Shown here: positions 33,108 through 44,144 of the stretch, in pieces
Numbering within the stretch: the first letter of the stretch is position 1
How the letters are laid out: each line of letters starts with the position of its first letter
Notes under the pieces: generated by a model
The model's input: only the letters and a program-made list of their open reading frames with translations
Told to the model about the DNA's origin: nothing
The model's database searches: none
NCBI GenBank assembly: GCA_033064195.1
Contig: JARBJD010000317.1
Span: 1-64,000 of the forward strand
Direction: 5' to 3'
DNA length: 64,000 bases
Source: Blattamonas nauphoetae
Lineage: Eukaryota; Preaxostyla; Oxymonadida
Made by a program: the position numbers and the translations under genes

Positions 33108-33628
33108 CAGCCAACAAGAACCTGCGCAGAAACGAACCAAACAACCCCCTTCACTCTCCCCACCGCGCCCTCTCTGTCTCTTCTCCTCCTTTTCTCACAA
33201 TCTCAACACCACTCTCCCACTCTCTTCACCTCCTCTCTGTTTCACTCCCCTCTAGTTGGTCTGCGTCTCATTCACCCTCAACCACTCTCAGCCACGCCCA
33301 ACACGTCCTCATCTTCTTTTTCTCAGTTGGATGCAACATTTGGATTTGTGTGGGCATCTTCTGGAGATTGCACGGACAGAGGATTGACAGCAAACCAATG
33401 ACCACCATTCACACAGAGCTGTTGTCACTCGATGGCGTGCTGAGCGAGGTCGCAGTTATTTTTATCATTGTATGCACATTTCGCAATCGTTTCAACTGCA
33501 AGTCTCTTTCCTTTTCAAGAAAACGAGAGAACAGAAACGAATTCCCTCGCCAAACGATGGGAGGGGCACAGAGACAGTTGAATGCCAGAAACGGCGAAAA
33601 CAGAATGACAAAAGGCTTACGTACCAAC
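33108..33628. other. Intergenic, no gene recognised
   Basis: Convergent gap between the armadillo-like gene and a minus-strand surface gene. Contains a C/T-rich stretch (33140-33320) but no clear repeat. Confidence 0.5.
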
Positions 33629-34892
33629 TTAATTCGTGTCCGTCCAATCATATACCTTTCTATGCTCCTCATCGAAGATCCGCGGCTTCGCACTTCGACT
33701 GCTGCAGTTTCTGAAGTCAACGGCAGACAGACCGACAGGCCACGCTTTCGCTGCAATATCCGATCCAATTTGGGCTTTGTTATGGAATGCGAGATGGTCG
33801 AACTTGAACAGGACGGGTGCAGTTGACGCGCGTCGACCGAAAAAGAGAGAGCCGCCACGCGCTGCCGAATTCGTCAGGAACTGGCAGTTCTCAATTTCAA
33901 GGCTAGAGACACCTCCAGCGAAGGCAAAGACTCCTCCATTTCCCTCGCACGTGTTGTTCGCAAAAATGGACTTGCTGATTGTCAGTGACACTGGTTTCGT
34001 GAACAGCATCACTCCGCCGTCGAGAAGAGTGGACTCGGTGTAGCAGTTTGTGAAATTCGAGTGCGAGATCCGCACAGTTGGTTTTGCTGATGTGATTTGG
34101 AAAGCGTCCGAGCGGGAGGCTGTGCAGCGATTCATCGACACCTGGTCCAAAGACAGATATTTGGCAAAGACACCAAAGACGATTCCCCCACTCACAGGGG
34201 CCGTGCAGTTGACGAAAGACGTGTTCTTGATTTCGACGCGGTCTGCGTATTCGCCTTGGTGAAGTGTCCACGACGGAAGCACATGCGAGACATCTGTGAA
34301 TGAGCAGTTCTCAATTTTGACCGAATCGATCGGGTAATTGGTCACCAGGAGTGAATATTCCCTTTCCATGCAGACATTCTGAACATTCGTGTTTGTGAAG
34401 ATAAAATGGCGAGTAGTCACCTCGCCTGGCGTGTAAAACTGTCCAACAAGCGATTCACGAAACTTGGCGAGCGGCAGGAACGTGTTCGAGTTCATCTCAA
34501 CTGTTCCATTTCTAAGCAGAATCACAGCCAAGCAGCTTCGTATAATTGTGCAATACTTCATCAAGGATAACAAGAGAGTCTGCTTTCGCATGGATGAAAT
34601 ATCTCCGTGACGGCACGATGCTCACGGCTTTCATTCCAAATGTCGCGTTGAGCACAAAAACGAGAGGTTCGTTTTGGTTATCATCGATGAGCGTGACAGT
34701 TTGATCAGAGCTCAGGCTTTCCACTCGTCGATCATGTTCTTTGACACTAATGGTATTTCCTGCGTATTTCCCAGATGGAAGTTTGATGGTTGGAATGTCC
34801 ATTGTGGGATCCTTGAAAAACGGTGCCAATGGGATAATTTCATCCTCAGCGCAGAGGAGGAAAGGGATAATTGATAAGAGCATCATGTTCAT
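33629..34892 (-). pseudogene. Beta-helix surface/secreted protein, one frameshift
   Basis: Starts MNMMLLSIIPFLLCAEDEIIP at 34892, a good signal peptide. The first ~115 residues lead to VLHNYTKLLGC; the reading then continues in another frame from about 34.55 kb as SCLAVILLRNGTVEMNSNTF and runs openly to 33629. The second part is a right-handed beta-helix of short repeats, e.g. SVKIENCSFTDVSHV, VEIKNTSFVNCTAP, RISHSNFTNCYTES, SLEIENCQFLTNSAARGGSL. A 1-nt change at about 34.53-34.57 kb separates the halves; no plausible intron fits, so it is a near-intact recent pseudogene or a sequencing error. No membrane helix at the C-terminus; the protein would be secreted or short-form. Confidence 0.72.
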
Positions 34893-35185
34893 GGGAAAGA
34901 TTGTGAACTTATGTTTTGATCTGAACCATTGTTTGAATGTGTTCCGAACGGAAAAAGTTCTGGGTTTTGAAGGTTCTTTTATATTTTGAATAGCTGTTCG
35001 ATATGACAGCGTTGCAGCATTAGACAGGCCAAGCATTCGAACTCAGTCAGTCGCTCCTTCAATTGGTTCTAAGGGTGAGATCTCAAAAGACTGAATCCTT
35101 TGGAATGACTGCGATTGACGAGAAACCAACCACCTCCCCACGTTCAACTCGATCTTATTTGTCATCCACTCAGTTTCCGTTTTCA

Positions 35186-37558
35186 ATGGATTGCTCACCG
35201 TTCCTCGATTGGGACAAAGATCGAATCGATTCTAAAAAGGAGCTACCTATTGTCTTTCTATCTCTCGTTGCTACTGTGAAGTTGCGTCCTTCCTTTGATG
35301 ACCCTCTGGAAGCGAAGGCCGTTGCATTTCTCAAATCTGTGGAGACAATTGGTGACGAACCATCAGCACTTGCTTTTCTCAGCAGTTTTGCACGAAAAAC
35401 TGATGAATCTTTGTCCAACTTCTTACAATGCATCGTGGTGCTGATCTCTTCAGCCAGTATTACTATCACAGAAGCAGCAATAGAGATGATCAACTCGCTG
35501 TTCACACGGTTTTTCGCCAAAGTCAATCTTGCACTCGTCAAAGCTGATGTTATCCCTCGACTCATCATAGCTCTCAATCCCCAGTCTCTTCCTTTTGCAG
35601 ATGCCGTCAAAATCCATCTGTCTCTCTTGGAAATCATCGCCACATCTCTCTGGCTCTCCACACTGCATGGTATCGCATATCTCACAATTGAAGATGACGA
35701 TGAACAACAAGCTGTTCACGAGACGGTTTTGACGAAAGTTGTGGCACCAGCTGAGATGTACATTTTCCATTTGTGCGTGAACCGCTATTCGATCGTGGAT
35801 GAACTCCTGTCGATCACGTTCATGTTTCTTCTTGCTCAATTCCTCGAAATCTCTTCTTACCATGCGGATCTAACCCGACCACATGGATCTAACCCGACCA
35901 CAAAAGACACTTTTTTCGACTCAAATCTCAATCCATCCCAGATTTCTCCCAACCCACGTTTGAGTGAGTCCAACCCATTTGGAGATTGGATTCCTCCCTC
36001 CCCCATGAATCATCGAGGGAGAAATCGAACTTCCAAAATAGGATTCCAGGGCTGGGGCGCCTATTTGGGAGTCAGGGTATCGACCCTTTTTTGGCTCCAA
36101 AATAGGAGGTTCTTAATATTTAAGCTTAGGGAATCCAAACTTCAGAACCACTTTTCTCCACGCCTGTTCAAGATTTTTCTTTTTCGTTTCATTTCTGGTG
36201 GTTTGGGATGGTTTTCTCTCGAAATGACAATTTTTCGAAAAATGAAAAATCCTGGGGGGACCTGGGTGGAAATTTAGGGTCAAATACTGATTTCCCTGTA
36301 TAACAAGCTTAGGATCTTGAAAACTTGTTTTGATCATATCTCCACAACCAGACATAGTTCGGACATGAAGTTTTCACCAATATGGATCTTTTGTTGAGAA
36401 TTAATTTTTTCTGAAAATTTTGAAAAAAATCCCCTTGCGGCAGTTGAGATAAATTTTTGCTGATTTTTCGACAATTTAATCTTTCTTAACTAACTCTGCT
36501 TCATGTTTTAAATCTGACATCAAATTCAATTAAATCAATGTCAACCCAGGTCCGAATGAATACAAACAATGATTTTTCATCAAAACTTAATATTAATGAA
36601 AATTCTTGAACGGGACTAGACTCATTGACGGAAAAGTCTGAAAAACGCCAAAATAGGAAGTCATCGAAATTTTCAAAATTTTCAGAAAAATTAATTCTCA
36701 ACAAAAGATCCATATTGGTGAAAACTTCATGTCCGAACTATGTCTGGTTGTGGAGATATGATCAAAACAAGTTTTCAAGATCCTAAGCTTGTTATACAGG
36801 AAATCAGTATTTGACCCTAAATTTCCACCCAGGTCCCCCCAGGATTTTTCATTTTTCGAAAAATTGTCATTTCGAGAGAAAACCATCCCAAACCACCAGA
36901 AATGAAACGAAAAAGAAAAATCTTGAACAGGCGTGGAGAAAAGTGGTTCTGAAGTTTGGATTCCCTAAGCTTAAATATTAAGAACCTCCTATTTTGGAGC
37001 CAAAAAAGGGTCGATACCCTGACTCCCAAATAGGCGCCCCAGCCCTGGAATCCTATTTTGGAAGTTCGATTTCTCCCTCGATGATTCATGGGGGAGGGAG
37101 GAATCCAATCTCCAAATGGGTTGGACTCACTCAAACGTGGGTTGGGAGAAATCTGGGATGGATTGAGATTTGAGTCGAAAAAAGTGTCTTTTGTGGTCGG
37201 GTTAGATCCATGTGGTCGGGTTAGATCCGCATGGTATTATCAACCGACGATGGATTGTGTCCTTCATATGCCAGTCGTTCTCACAATCCCAAGTTGTCTC
37301 ATTTTCTTCGAGACTGAACATGCAATCCGGAATTCCATGTCTGAACTGATTGGTTGTCAACGAGAATGGAACAAAAAATGGACAAAAGTGCACCAGATGT
37401 GGCAGATAGTGCTTGGAAGGTTGAGAATGGAGGGAATCGAAGATGTGTTTGACGTCATGCTGCACAACGATAACAACTCGTCGTCTGGTGTCGGTATTGT
37501 TGACAACTCGATCGAATGGAGCAATCGGCTGGGCATGAACCTTCCGTCACTTTGGTAG
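35186..37558 (+). pseudogene. Armadillo-like family gene split by a foldback element
   Basis: Coding parts are 35186-35859 (MDCSPFLDWDKDRIDSKKE to FLLAQFLEISSY) and 37237-37558 (YQPTMDCVLHMPVVLTIP to RLGMNLPSLW). Between them lies a 1,375-bp element flanked by TA. Taking the element and one TA out restores SSYYQPT in frame, exactly the family motif YYQPT. Both halves are otherwise open, so disruption is recent. As it stands the first half reads about 140 codons into the element before a stop. An in-frame ATG 81 nt upstream (35105) exists, but family comparison favours 35186. Confidence 0.85.
35860..37234. mobile_element. 1,375-bp foldback element in an armadillo-like gene
   Basis: Near-perfect palindrome: arms of about 565 bp (35860-36424 and about 36668-37234) around a loop of about 245 bp. 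Ends CCATGCGGATCTAACCCGAC; the unit GATCTAACCCGACCACA is present twice in direct orientation at each end. Flanked by TA at 35858-35859 and 37235-37236. A 105-codon open stretch is read identically from both arms, showing that the arms hardly differ. No transposase. The inner parts of the arms are homologous to the foldback at 56462-57813. Confidence 0.88.
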
Positions 37559-37732
37559 AAACACACAAGAACGAACAAACGATTCCAACTGTTTCTGACC
37601 TCTTTCAGGCGATGTCGCTGATGATTCATCATTTGACGGCTCTGGCATCACCTCATGTTTTCGTTTGCACGAACGATTGGGATTGTCTCCCGTCAGTCTC
37701 GCTCGATTGTTGCCATATTCTCCTTCGTCACT

Positions 37733-38434
37733 TCCCACACCCTCCCACTCCCCTCTGCCTCTCCCTCACCACCCACACCCTCCCACTCCCCTCTGCCTCT
37801 CCCTCACCACCCTCACCCTCCCACTCGCCTCTGCCTCTCCCTCACCACCCTCACCCTCCCACTCGCCTCTGCCTCTCCCTCACCACCCACACCCTCCCAC
37901 TCCCCTCTGCCTCTCCCTCACCACCCACACCCTCCCACTCCCCTCTGCCTCTCCCTCACCACCCACACCCTCCCACTCCCTCTGCCTCTCCCTCACCACC
38001 CACACCCTCCCACTCCCCTCTGCATCTCCCTCACCACCCACACCCTCCCACTCCCCTCTGCCTCTCCCTCACCACCCTCACCCTCCCACTCGCCTCTGCC
38101 TCTCCCGCACCACCCACACCCTCCCACTCGCCTCTGCCTCTCCCTCACCACCCTCACCCTCCCACTCGCCTCTGCCTCTCCCTCACCACCCACACCCTCC
38201 CACTCCCTCTGCCTCTCCCTCACCACCCACACCCTCCCACTCCCCTCTGCCTCTCCCTCACCACCCACACCCTCCCACTCCCCTCTGCATCTCCCTCACC
38301 ACCCTCACCCTCCCACTCGCCTCTGCCTCTCCCTCACCACCCACACCCTCCCACTCCCCTCTGCCTCTCCCTCACCACCCACACCCTCCCACTCCCCTCT
38401 GCCTCTCCCTCACCACCCACACCCTCCCACTCCT
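37733..38434. repeat. 38-bp minisatellite, about 18 units
   Basis: Tandem units of the form CCTCCCACTCCCCTCTGCCT followed by CTCCCTCACCACCCACAC, about 18 copies with point variants (CCCACAC or CCCTCAC, CCCC or CGCC) and two units 2 bp shorter. All three plus-strand frames stay open through most of it because the unit has no stop codon, creating long Pro/Ser/Leu frames that are not taken as genes. It begins 175 bp after the interrupted armadillo-like gene. Confidence 0.9.
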
Positions 38435-38978
38435 TCACCCAGGAATACCTCAACCAACTTCCGTTCAGACGCCTCGACAATCACTCACCCATCTTCACTC
38501 GTGACACTCGAGAGTTGCAGATCTGTCTGCTGTGGCTCAGAATTTGATGTGACACTCGATGCGTGGAGCAAGCAGTACATTTCATCCATCGTGGACTCAA
38601 GCGACAAATGTGGAACGAACTTTGAATCAGACGGGAGACTGTCGCTGTATTCGCTGTCTCGTTCGTTGTCGATCCTCGTCATCCTCTCCAGTTCCTCCTT
38701 CCTCTCATCCACTCTCTTCATCCGCACTTCACTCTCTCCTCGCCTTCTCAACGAAGGAACATTCTTGACAACGCACCCAGAGACCAATCAGCCATGCTCC
38801 TCTCGAAGATGGGATTGCCTGGAATGCTTCAACCATTCATTTCCATCACGAAACACACTTTGTTTGGATTTCAACAAACCAGGAGATATTTCTCGCTAAT
38901 AACTTACCAATCACTTCACAGTACGATCAAACCACAAGAAAATATTCAGATCCTCTGATAATTGTAGAACCACTAATC
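38435..38978. other. Ambiguous region, possible minus-strand gene fragment
   Basis: The minus strand 38485-38787 encodes a charged run MKRVDERKEELERMTRID then an acidic region (DNERDSEYSDSLPSDSK), more protein-like than the plus frame that leaves the minisatellite. No start, family or exon structure could be fixed. Confidence 0.3.
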
Positions 38979-39641
38979 ATGAATCCAGCAATGATTGCAA
39001 CAGCCAGATATGACATCCAGAAGGAGGTCGCCAAGATCCCAATCCCCTCCGATCACGACTGGGCCTGCCCGAAGTGCCGCAAGCCTCGCTTTGCCTATCG
39101 ACGAACTAGATTGACCTACAGCGATAAATGGAACCGACGAATCTGCGAATGCGGGTGCGTGTGGTGTGGGGTCTGCGAGAAGGAGCTTGTTGTGGGTGAT
39201 GACGGTTTGTGGAATGTGTTTGCGCATTTCGGCGACGAAGGGTGTCCGATGACGATGAAAGCAAGCACGCTGGCGGAGATGAGCAAAGAGAGGATTCACA
39301 TCAAGACGAAGAGCAGATTGTTGGAGATTCTGAAGGAATACAAGACGAAACATCCAGAGTGTCTGGAGTGGGATCTGAGCTTGAAAGAACTGCAGAGCAT
39401 GCTCGTCATCCCAAAACAGGACACACTCCACCCCACCCCAACATCGGTCTCTTCATCGACATCGCTGGTGCCTCGACAACCGCTGCCACTCGCACAGAAA
39501 GTGGCTGCTCGCGACCATCCTGATTATCAGCCGTACTTCGAGAAGCTGAGAAGCGGGAAAAATGCAAACTTTTTCATCCCAGAAATGAGGCAGAAAGGGC
39601 TGAATGTGGAAGCACTGTCCAACCCAGACATTCTTGTTTGA
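38979..39641 (+). CDS. Zinc-binding (IBR/RING-like) protein with WASH/formin-type C-terminal peptide
   Basis: 220 codons, single exon, clear ATG. N-terminal half: WACPKCRKPRFAYRR, CECGCVWCGVCEKELV and FAHFGDEGCPM form a Cys/His array (CxxC ... CxCxxxxCxxC ... H ... C) like an IBR or RING2 module of RBR ubiquitin ligases, though the chain is too short for a whole RBR. A basic helical linker follows. The last 45 residues (HPDYQPYFEKLRSG then FIPEMRQKGLNVEALSNPD) match the short 'YxxYFxxLKxGxPxxxVxxKMxxEGLDxxLLxxPD' peptide found in WASHC3/CCDC53 and some formins. A link between ubiquitin and actin control is possible but inferred. The pairing looks unusual. Confidence 0.7.
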   Translation: MNPAMIATARYDIQKEVAKIPIPSDHDWACPKCRKPRFAYRRTRLTYSDKWNRRICECGCVWCGVCEKELVVGDDGLWNVFAHFGDEGCPMTMKASTLAEMSKERIHIKTKSRLLEILKEYKTKHPECLEWDLSLKELQSMLVIPKQDTLHPTPTSVSSSTSLVPRQPLPLAQKVAARDHPDYQPYFEKLRSGKNANFFIPEMRQKGLNVEALSNPDILV

Positions 39642-39893
39642 TGAAGGTTCCACGTTCAGAATGACACTGTTTTCTTTCTGTTCACTAAATTCACTTCGTT
39701 CTTGTTTTCTATCATCTTTCTGAGGGACAAAGGTGACTGATTGAAAGAAGAAGCGACTGAAGACGATGAGATGAAGTGACAATCACAAAAAGAAGAATGA
39801 CAACGATGCTGACAAGAATCCCAATTTCATGGTGAGAGGATGAATCAATGATGATACAAAGAACAATCAATTCTGTCCATCCATCCCAACCAT

Positions 39894-41566
39894 TCAGTCC
39901 ATCCGAACTTCAATCGACCCTCCAATCATCAGAGGCGCTTTCACAACTTCCACTGACTCAATCTCAACTGAATGGGTGTTGATTCTGGCGACGAATCGGA
40001 AGGGGACACGAATGTTGGAGAAGAAGGTTGGTTGTGTCTGTCCATTCTGAGACAGTCGAAGTGTTCGTTTTCCTTCTCGTCCATCTGCCTCCAACACCAC
40101 TCGCTGTCCATCCACTCCTTTCTCACACGCGGTTCCGCTGTGCGTTGTGTTGGAGTTCTGAAAGTATTCTCTGTCGCGCACGTTCCATCCTGTTGCTTGA
40201 GGAAGATTCCAAAAACGATCGCCGCTTTTGAGTTGATCTGTTTGGGCGACAGAAGCAACTCCGATTCCAAGCCAGTTTACACCCATCTTTTTGATGACGA
40301 GGGTGAATCTGACGACGACAGGTCCAAACACGGCTGTGAGGAGATTGCTGCATGACGTGTTTGTGAAGACAGAACCGGACAGAGTGAAGTGGGATCTGTC
40401 GAACCATTCAATCGCTGCTGCTCCTGTCTTGCTCAGTCGCTTCCTTTCCGCTTCTTCTTCTTCTTCCCTTCTCTGTCTTTCCGCCTCTTCTTCGTCTTCT
40501 CTTCTCTTTCTTTCCGCTTCTTGTTCCAGTTTGAGTTGTTGATATTCGTCACCGAGTTCGATTTTCAGTTTGTTCTGCTCGAACTGTCGCTTCAGCTCAG
40601 TTTGGGTCTCTCTGTGTTCCTTCTCCATTTCATCCATTTTGTGTTGCATTTCTTCCATCTTCCTCCTCATCGCCGCTTCGCTCTCTTTGTGTTGCCGCTC
40701 TCGCTCCTCGTCCTTCCTTCGCATCTCCTCCAGTGCATGTTTCACTTTCTCCGAGTTCTCTCGATTTCGATCCTCTTCTCGCTTCTTCATCCACAATCGC
40801 TCTTTCCCAATGTCAATCCCAATCACTCCAATCTTCCCCACTCGATGCGACACACTCCGTCCAAAGTGACGCACAATCATTCCTCCAACTTCCTTCTCCA
40901 GTTCTCTCCTCTCCATCTCATCTTCTTTCCCACTCCCTCCCCTTCTTCCTTCTTCTCCATCTTCCATTCTCGCTCGTTCCTCTCTTTCTTCCTCTTCCAT
41001 CAATCCTCTCAACACCCTTCCCAGTGTTTCTTCAATCTGCCCAAGTCCAGACAAGCAACGAGACACAAGCGAGAACTCACTCCCACTCCACTCATCTTCT
41101 TCCCCCACTCCTCCTTCTCGACCTTTCTTCTTCTCTTCTTGAATCATCTTTTCTTCGTTCCTTCCTTTCTCTCCTTCTTCCCTTCGAACTCCCTCTCCCT
41201 TTCGCAACACTCCAATCTGTCTCTTCATCCCAAAACACAGCGAGTCCAGCACTCTCACCATCCCAATCACGACCTTCCGATTCTTCTCCGAACACACTCC
41301 ACCACACACTCTCTCCACCACTCCGCTGTTCAGAACTCCATCCATCCACACTCCACTCTCTCCACCCCTGCACATCACTCTAACACAACACAAACACATC
41401 CAAACATCAACAAATCAACAATGAAGAAAAACAGAAAAAAACAGAATAAAAGAGAGGGAGAGCAGAATGAAGGAAAGAAAAGAACAAACCCAATCGCGAG
41501 TGTCGCTCCATTCTGAATTTCAACATCTTCATTCTGAACACACAATTCAAACAACACAGTGAACAT
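39894..41566 (-). CDS. Coiled-coil protein with SPRY-like C-terminal domain
   Basis: Two exons resolved, 41490-41566 and 39894-41379 (110-nt GT-AG intron), 520 residues. N-terminal region: helical armadillo-like segment (VLFELCVQNEDVEIQNGATL, VLNSGVVERVCGGV). Middle (about 225-330): long charged coiled coil, EEMRRKDEERERQHKESE and repeated EEEAERKRREDE. C-terminal 170 residues: beta-rich SPRY-like domain from AIEWFDRSHFTLSGSVFTN through VLEADGREGKRTLRL, QNGQTQPTFFSNI and PFRFVARINTHSVEI. Such proteins are abundant in Blattamonas-like genomes (recalled). SPRY domains bind peptides; the coil probably oligomerises it. Further exons upstream (41573-42258) may belong to the same gene, in which case the Met at 41566 is internal. 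Confidence 0.72.
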
Positions 41567-41572
41567 CACAAA

Positions 41573-42258
41573 TCAAACAAACACGCAAGACAGCCAGCGA
41601 CAGGCAGAGAGAACCAGAATGACGAAAAACAACAACACACTTCGACCATCGCCAGCAGACACGGAAGAAGGTCGGTTGGACAGTGGCGGCGTCCCATCTC
41701 CACTCCGTTCACAATCAGCACAACAAGCGACGAGCAAAGAGTCTGTCAGAGGAGTCGAGAGGGAGGGAGAGAAAGCGGGAGAGATGACACCAGAATCAGA
41801 GAAAGAAGAAGAAAGGAGGATCAACAACAACTGTCCCAAAATCAAGAAAACAAAAAACGTGTCCACACGAAAAGTCGAGGGCAGCACTGTCCATTCATCG
41901 TCTCACACAACTCCAACACAAAACCACTCCGCAACGCCATCCCACTTTCCTCTTTCATCTTCTCCTCATCCGATTCTGTGTCAATCAAACAACGCAAATA
42001 GAATGATGGAGAGAAAGAAAGACAAAGATGCATAAAGAAGGAGAACGAGAAAGATCGAAAATGAAGAAAAAAGGATTGTGTCCGAATGAAGCATGATTCA
42101 CCAGAGAACAATCAAGAGGATGGTTGAACAAGATGGGAAGAGGATGAAAACCTTTCAGTAAACGCTGATACACTTCACTCACAAGTGATATCTTCGTCGT
42201 TTCATCAGCACGTCTGAATTGGTCAACAATGTTCTTGAAGAAGCCACCCTGGCATAAT
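41573..42258 (-). CDS. Probable upstream exons of the coiled-coil/SPRY gene
   Basis: Two protein-like blocks: 42160-42258, GGFFKNIVDQFRRADETTKI then SLVSEVYQRLLK, closed by a GT donor (GTTTTC), and 41870-41995 opened by a ...GACACAG acceptor, SDEEKMKEESGMALRSGFVL then ELCETMNGQ. Both resemble helical armadillo-like segments. The piece 41573-41870 is Ser-rich with Phe/Leu-rich parts and cannot be sorted into exon and intron by eye. Exon chain not proven. Confidence 0.4.
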
Positions 42259-42645
42259 GACAATTTATGATGTGTAGTTGTCCTGTCCTCCTCCCTTTCT
42301 GTCCGTCCTCCACTTTTTCTTGTCCGATTTTGAAATTGGAAGAAAATGGCGATTTTTGAGTGTTTCTGATAATAAAAGTGCATTTTAGGACGAATTTTTG
42401 CTTCTTGTGGCGAAATAAGTGTCAATGAGCGAGTTGGGGGGACAAACTTCTATTATGGGTCCGATCACATCCATTTCTCAATTCGCAGTTTTTGTTGTTC
42501 AAACAAGAAATGAAAACGAAATATATGCAGAACATTACGAAAAGGGAGGTAAATCAAACGTGAGTCTCTTGACAAAGTGAGAGAACGAGGTTGAGGGATT
42601 CTCAAACTCCTGCTTTTCCTGCGAGGAGCGAAGACGGCGAATAGA

Positions 42646-43203
42646 ATGTCGTTGTTATCGGTGGGAAAACAATCAGAGGTTGTTAAGGTGATGCTGTCCA
42701 TCATTCGCCGCCTCTCTTTCATCTCCAGTCGGAGTCTCTCCTCTTCCACTCTCTCGTCCTCAGCGATCGTCGCGAGACTCTTCCTCTTCTCCTCTGACCC
42801 CTTTCCGCTCGGCTCAAAAAGTAGAATCTTCAGCGCTGCTTCCTTCCCTCATAATTCGTTGGGAGTGCTCAGTCTTCAACATTCAGCCTGTTCAGCCACT
42901 CCTCTCTTCCTCGTCTCGTCGGGTGAGCTTGTCTTCTCGTCGTGTCGAATTGGGGGAGATTCAGTGACTGACTTGCCCTCCACTCTCACCACACTCGTCG
43001 AAGTGAGTGGAGGAGGGAGGCTGAACATTGTGGACTCGACATTCAGGCAGCTCCATTTCACCCATCCTTCGGAAGGAACAACCACATTGGATCGTTGTGA
43101 AGGCAGTTTCGGTCGAGAGAAAGGAGAATCGGTTTGGGGAGACGACAAGCCAACAGGAATGAACACATCGCTGTTTCCTTACTTGGTGCATAGAGAGGGA
43201 TAA
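42646..43203 (+). pseudogene. Surface protein fragment (beta-helix)
   Basis: 185-codon open stretch. From about residue 70 it is typical beta-helix of the surface family: LGVLSLQHSACSATPLFLVS, VEVSGGGRLNIVDSTFRQLH. It lacks a signal peptide and any downstream continuation, and is taken as an isolated remnant. An upstream helical part (SLLSVGKQSEVVKVM) may be non-coding read-through. Confidence 0.6.
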
Positions 43204-43529
43204 GTGGAAGTGGACTGGAAAAGGTTTGTGTTTGATAAATGTGGTCATCTCTTTCCTTTCAGTCTCGCTTCCTTCCCCTCCTTCTTCTCCTTATCATCGG
43301 CCTCTGTCTCATCTCTCTCCTATTCTTCATCTTCCACATAATCCTAGCAATCTGAGCACTCGACATCCCTGCATCTGTACCATCGTGATCAGATGCGTTC
43401 TCATGGCCACTGTCCTTCAGTCTCAGGACATTCGGTTAAGTTCCAACAATGAGGTTTTGACAGGAGGGACGCCATATTTGCGATGTTGTTCAGCAAATCA
43501 ATCAAATTCTATGTCACTGGCTTTGTTCT

Positions 43530-44052
43530 TGTGATTCTGGAACCGCGAGACAATCCAACGACGCCTTCCTCGTTTGACGGAATGAGTTTGGAGATGTCTT
43601 CGCGCTCCATCATCACGAACTCGATGATTGACGACGAATCAGCATACACATTGTCAAGCATGCTTCCGAGTGTTTCAATTCGAAATATCAGCATCTCTTC
43701 AATGTCTTCATCACTCAGAATGAATTCGATCCCGTTGCCTTCGAAGCAAGTCGAGGTTGGTCGAGAGGCGCGAAGGGTGGAGAAGACGGAGCAGATCAGA
43801 GTGTTGATTGATGTTGTGATGTGTGTTGGGAGCTCGGTCACTTGATCTGTCGTGATGGAGCAGGAATTGAAAGTGTTGTGCACAACGATGAACATTGAAA
43901 TCATCGCTCATCCAATCAGATGAGATGATATCACCAGAATTGGGATGAACACGGGAAGCAGCTCGTTGATTCTTCTTTTTCTTCGGTTTCTTCGCAGTAC
44001 CTCCTCCAGCCACCGACGCTAGCTTGCTCTGTACGCTGATTCTGCTCATATT
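43530..44052 (-). CDS. Unknown gene, two frames, exon joint unresolved
   Basis: Starts MSRISVQSKLASVAGGG at 44052 with a Lys-rich patch (KKPKKKKNQRAA), reaching SSDWMSD near 43.91 kb; coding then appears in another frame as MFIVVHNTFNSCSITTD through FEGNGIEFILSDEDIEEM and SSIIEFVMMEREDISKL. The second part is helical. No intron boundary fits neatly, so either a frameshift or an unusual intron lies near 43.9 kb. Family not recognised. Confidence 0.4.
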
Positions 44053-44144
44053 CTCCGCCACTTAACTCCTCCCTCCACACCCACACCATTTGTCTTCCCT
44101 CCCTCCTTCTCTTTCATCTTCGGCGCTGGTGCAGGATCGAGGCT

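Noticed and set aside
35860-37234. 105-codon frame SESNPFGDWIPPSP... present on both strands of the foldback
   Set aside because: It is the same sequence read from the two palindrome arms, has no start of its own and no protein family; explained by the element.
37655-38899. 414-codon Pro/Ser/Leu-rich plus-strand frame, and two alternative frames
   Set aside because: Generated by a stop-free minisatellite unit open in all three frames; the minus strand looks more gene-like in the non-repetitive tail.
40389-41516. 375-codon plus-strand frame rich in Phe/Ser/Leu
   Set aside because: Antisense shadow of the coiled-coil/SPRY gene; Glu/Lys/Arg codons read backwards give Phe/Leu/Ser.
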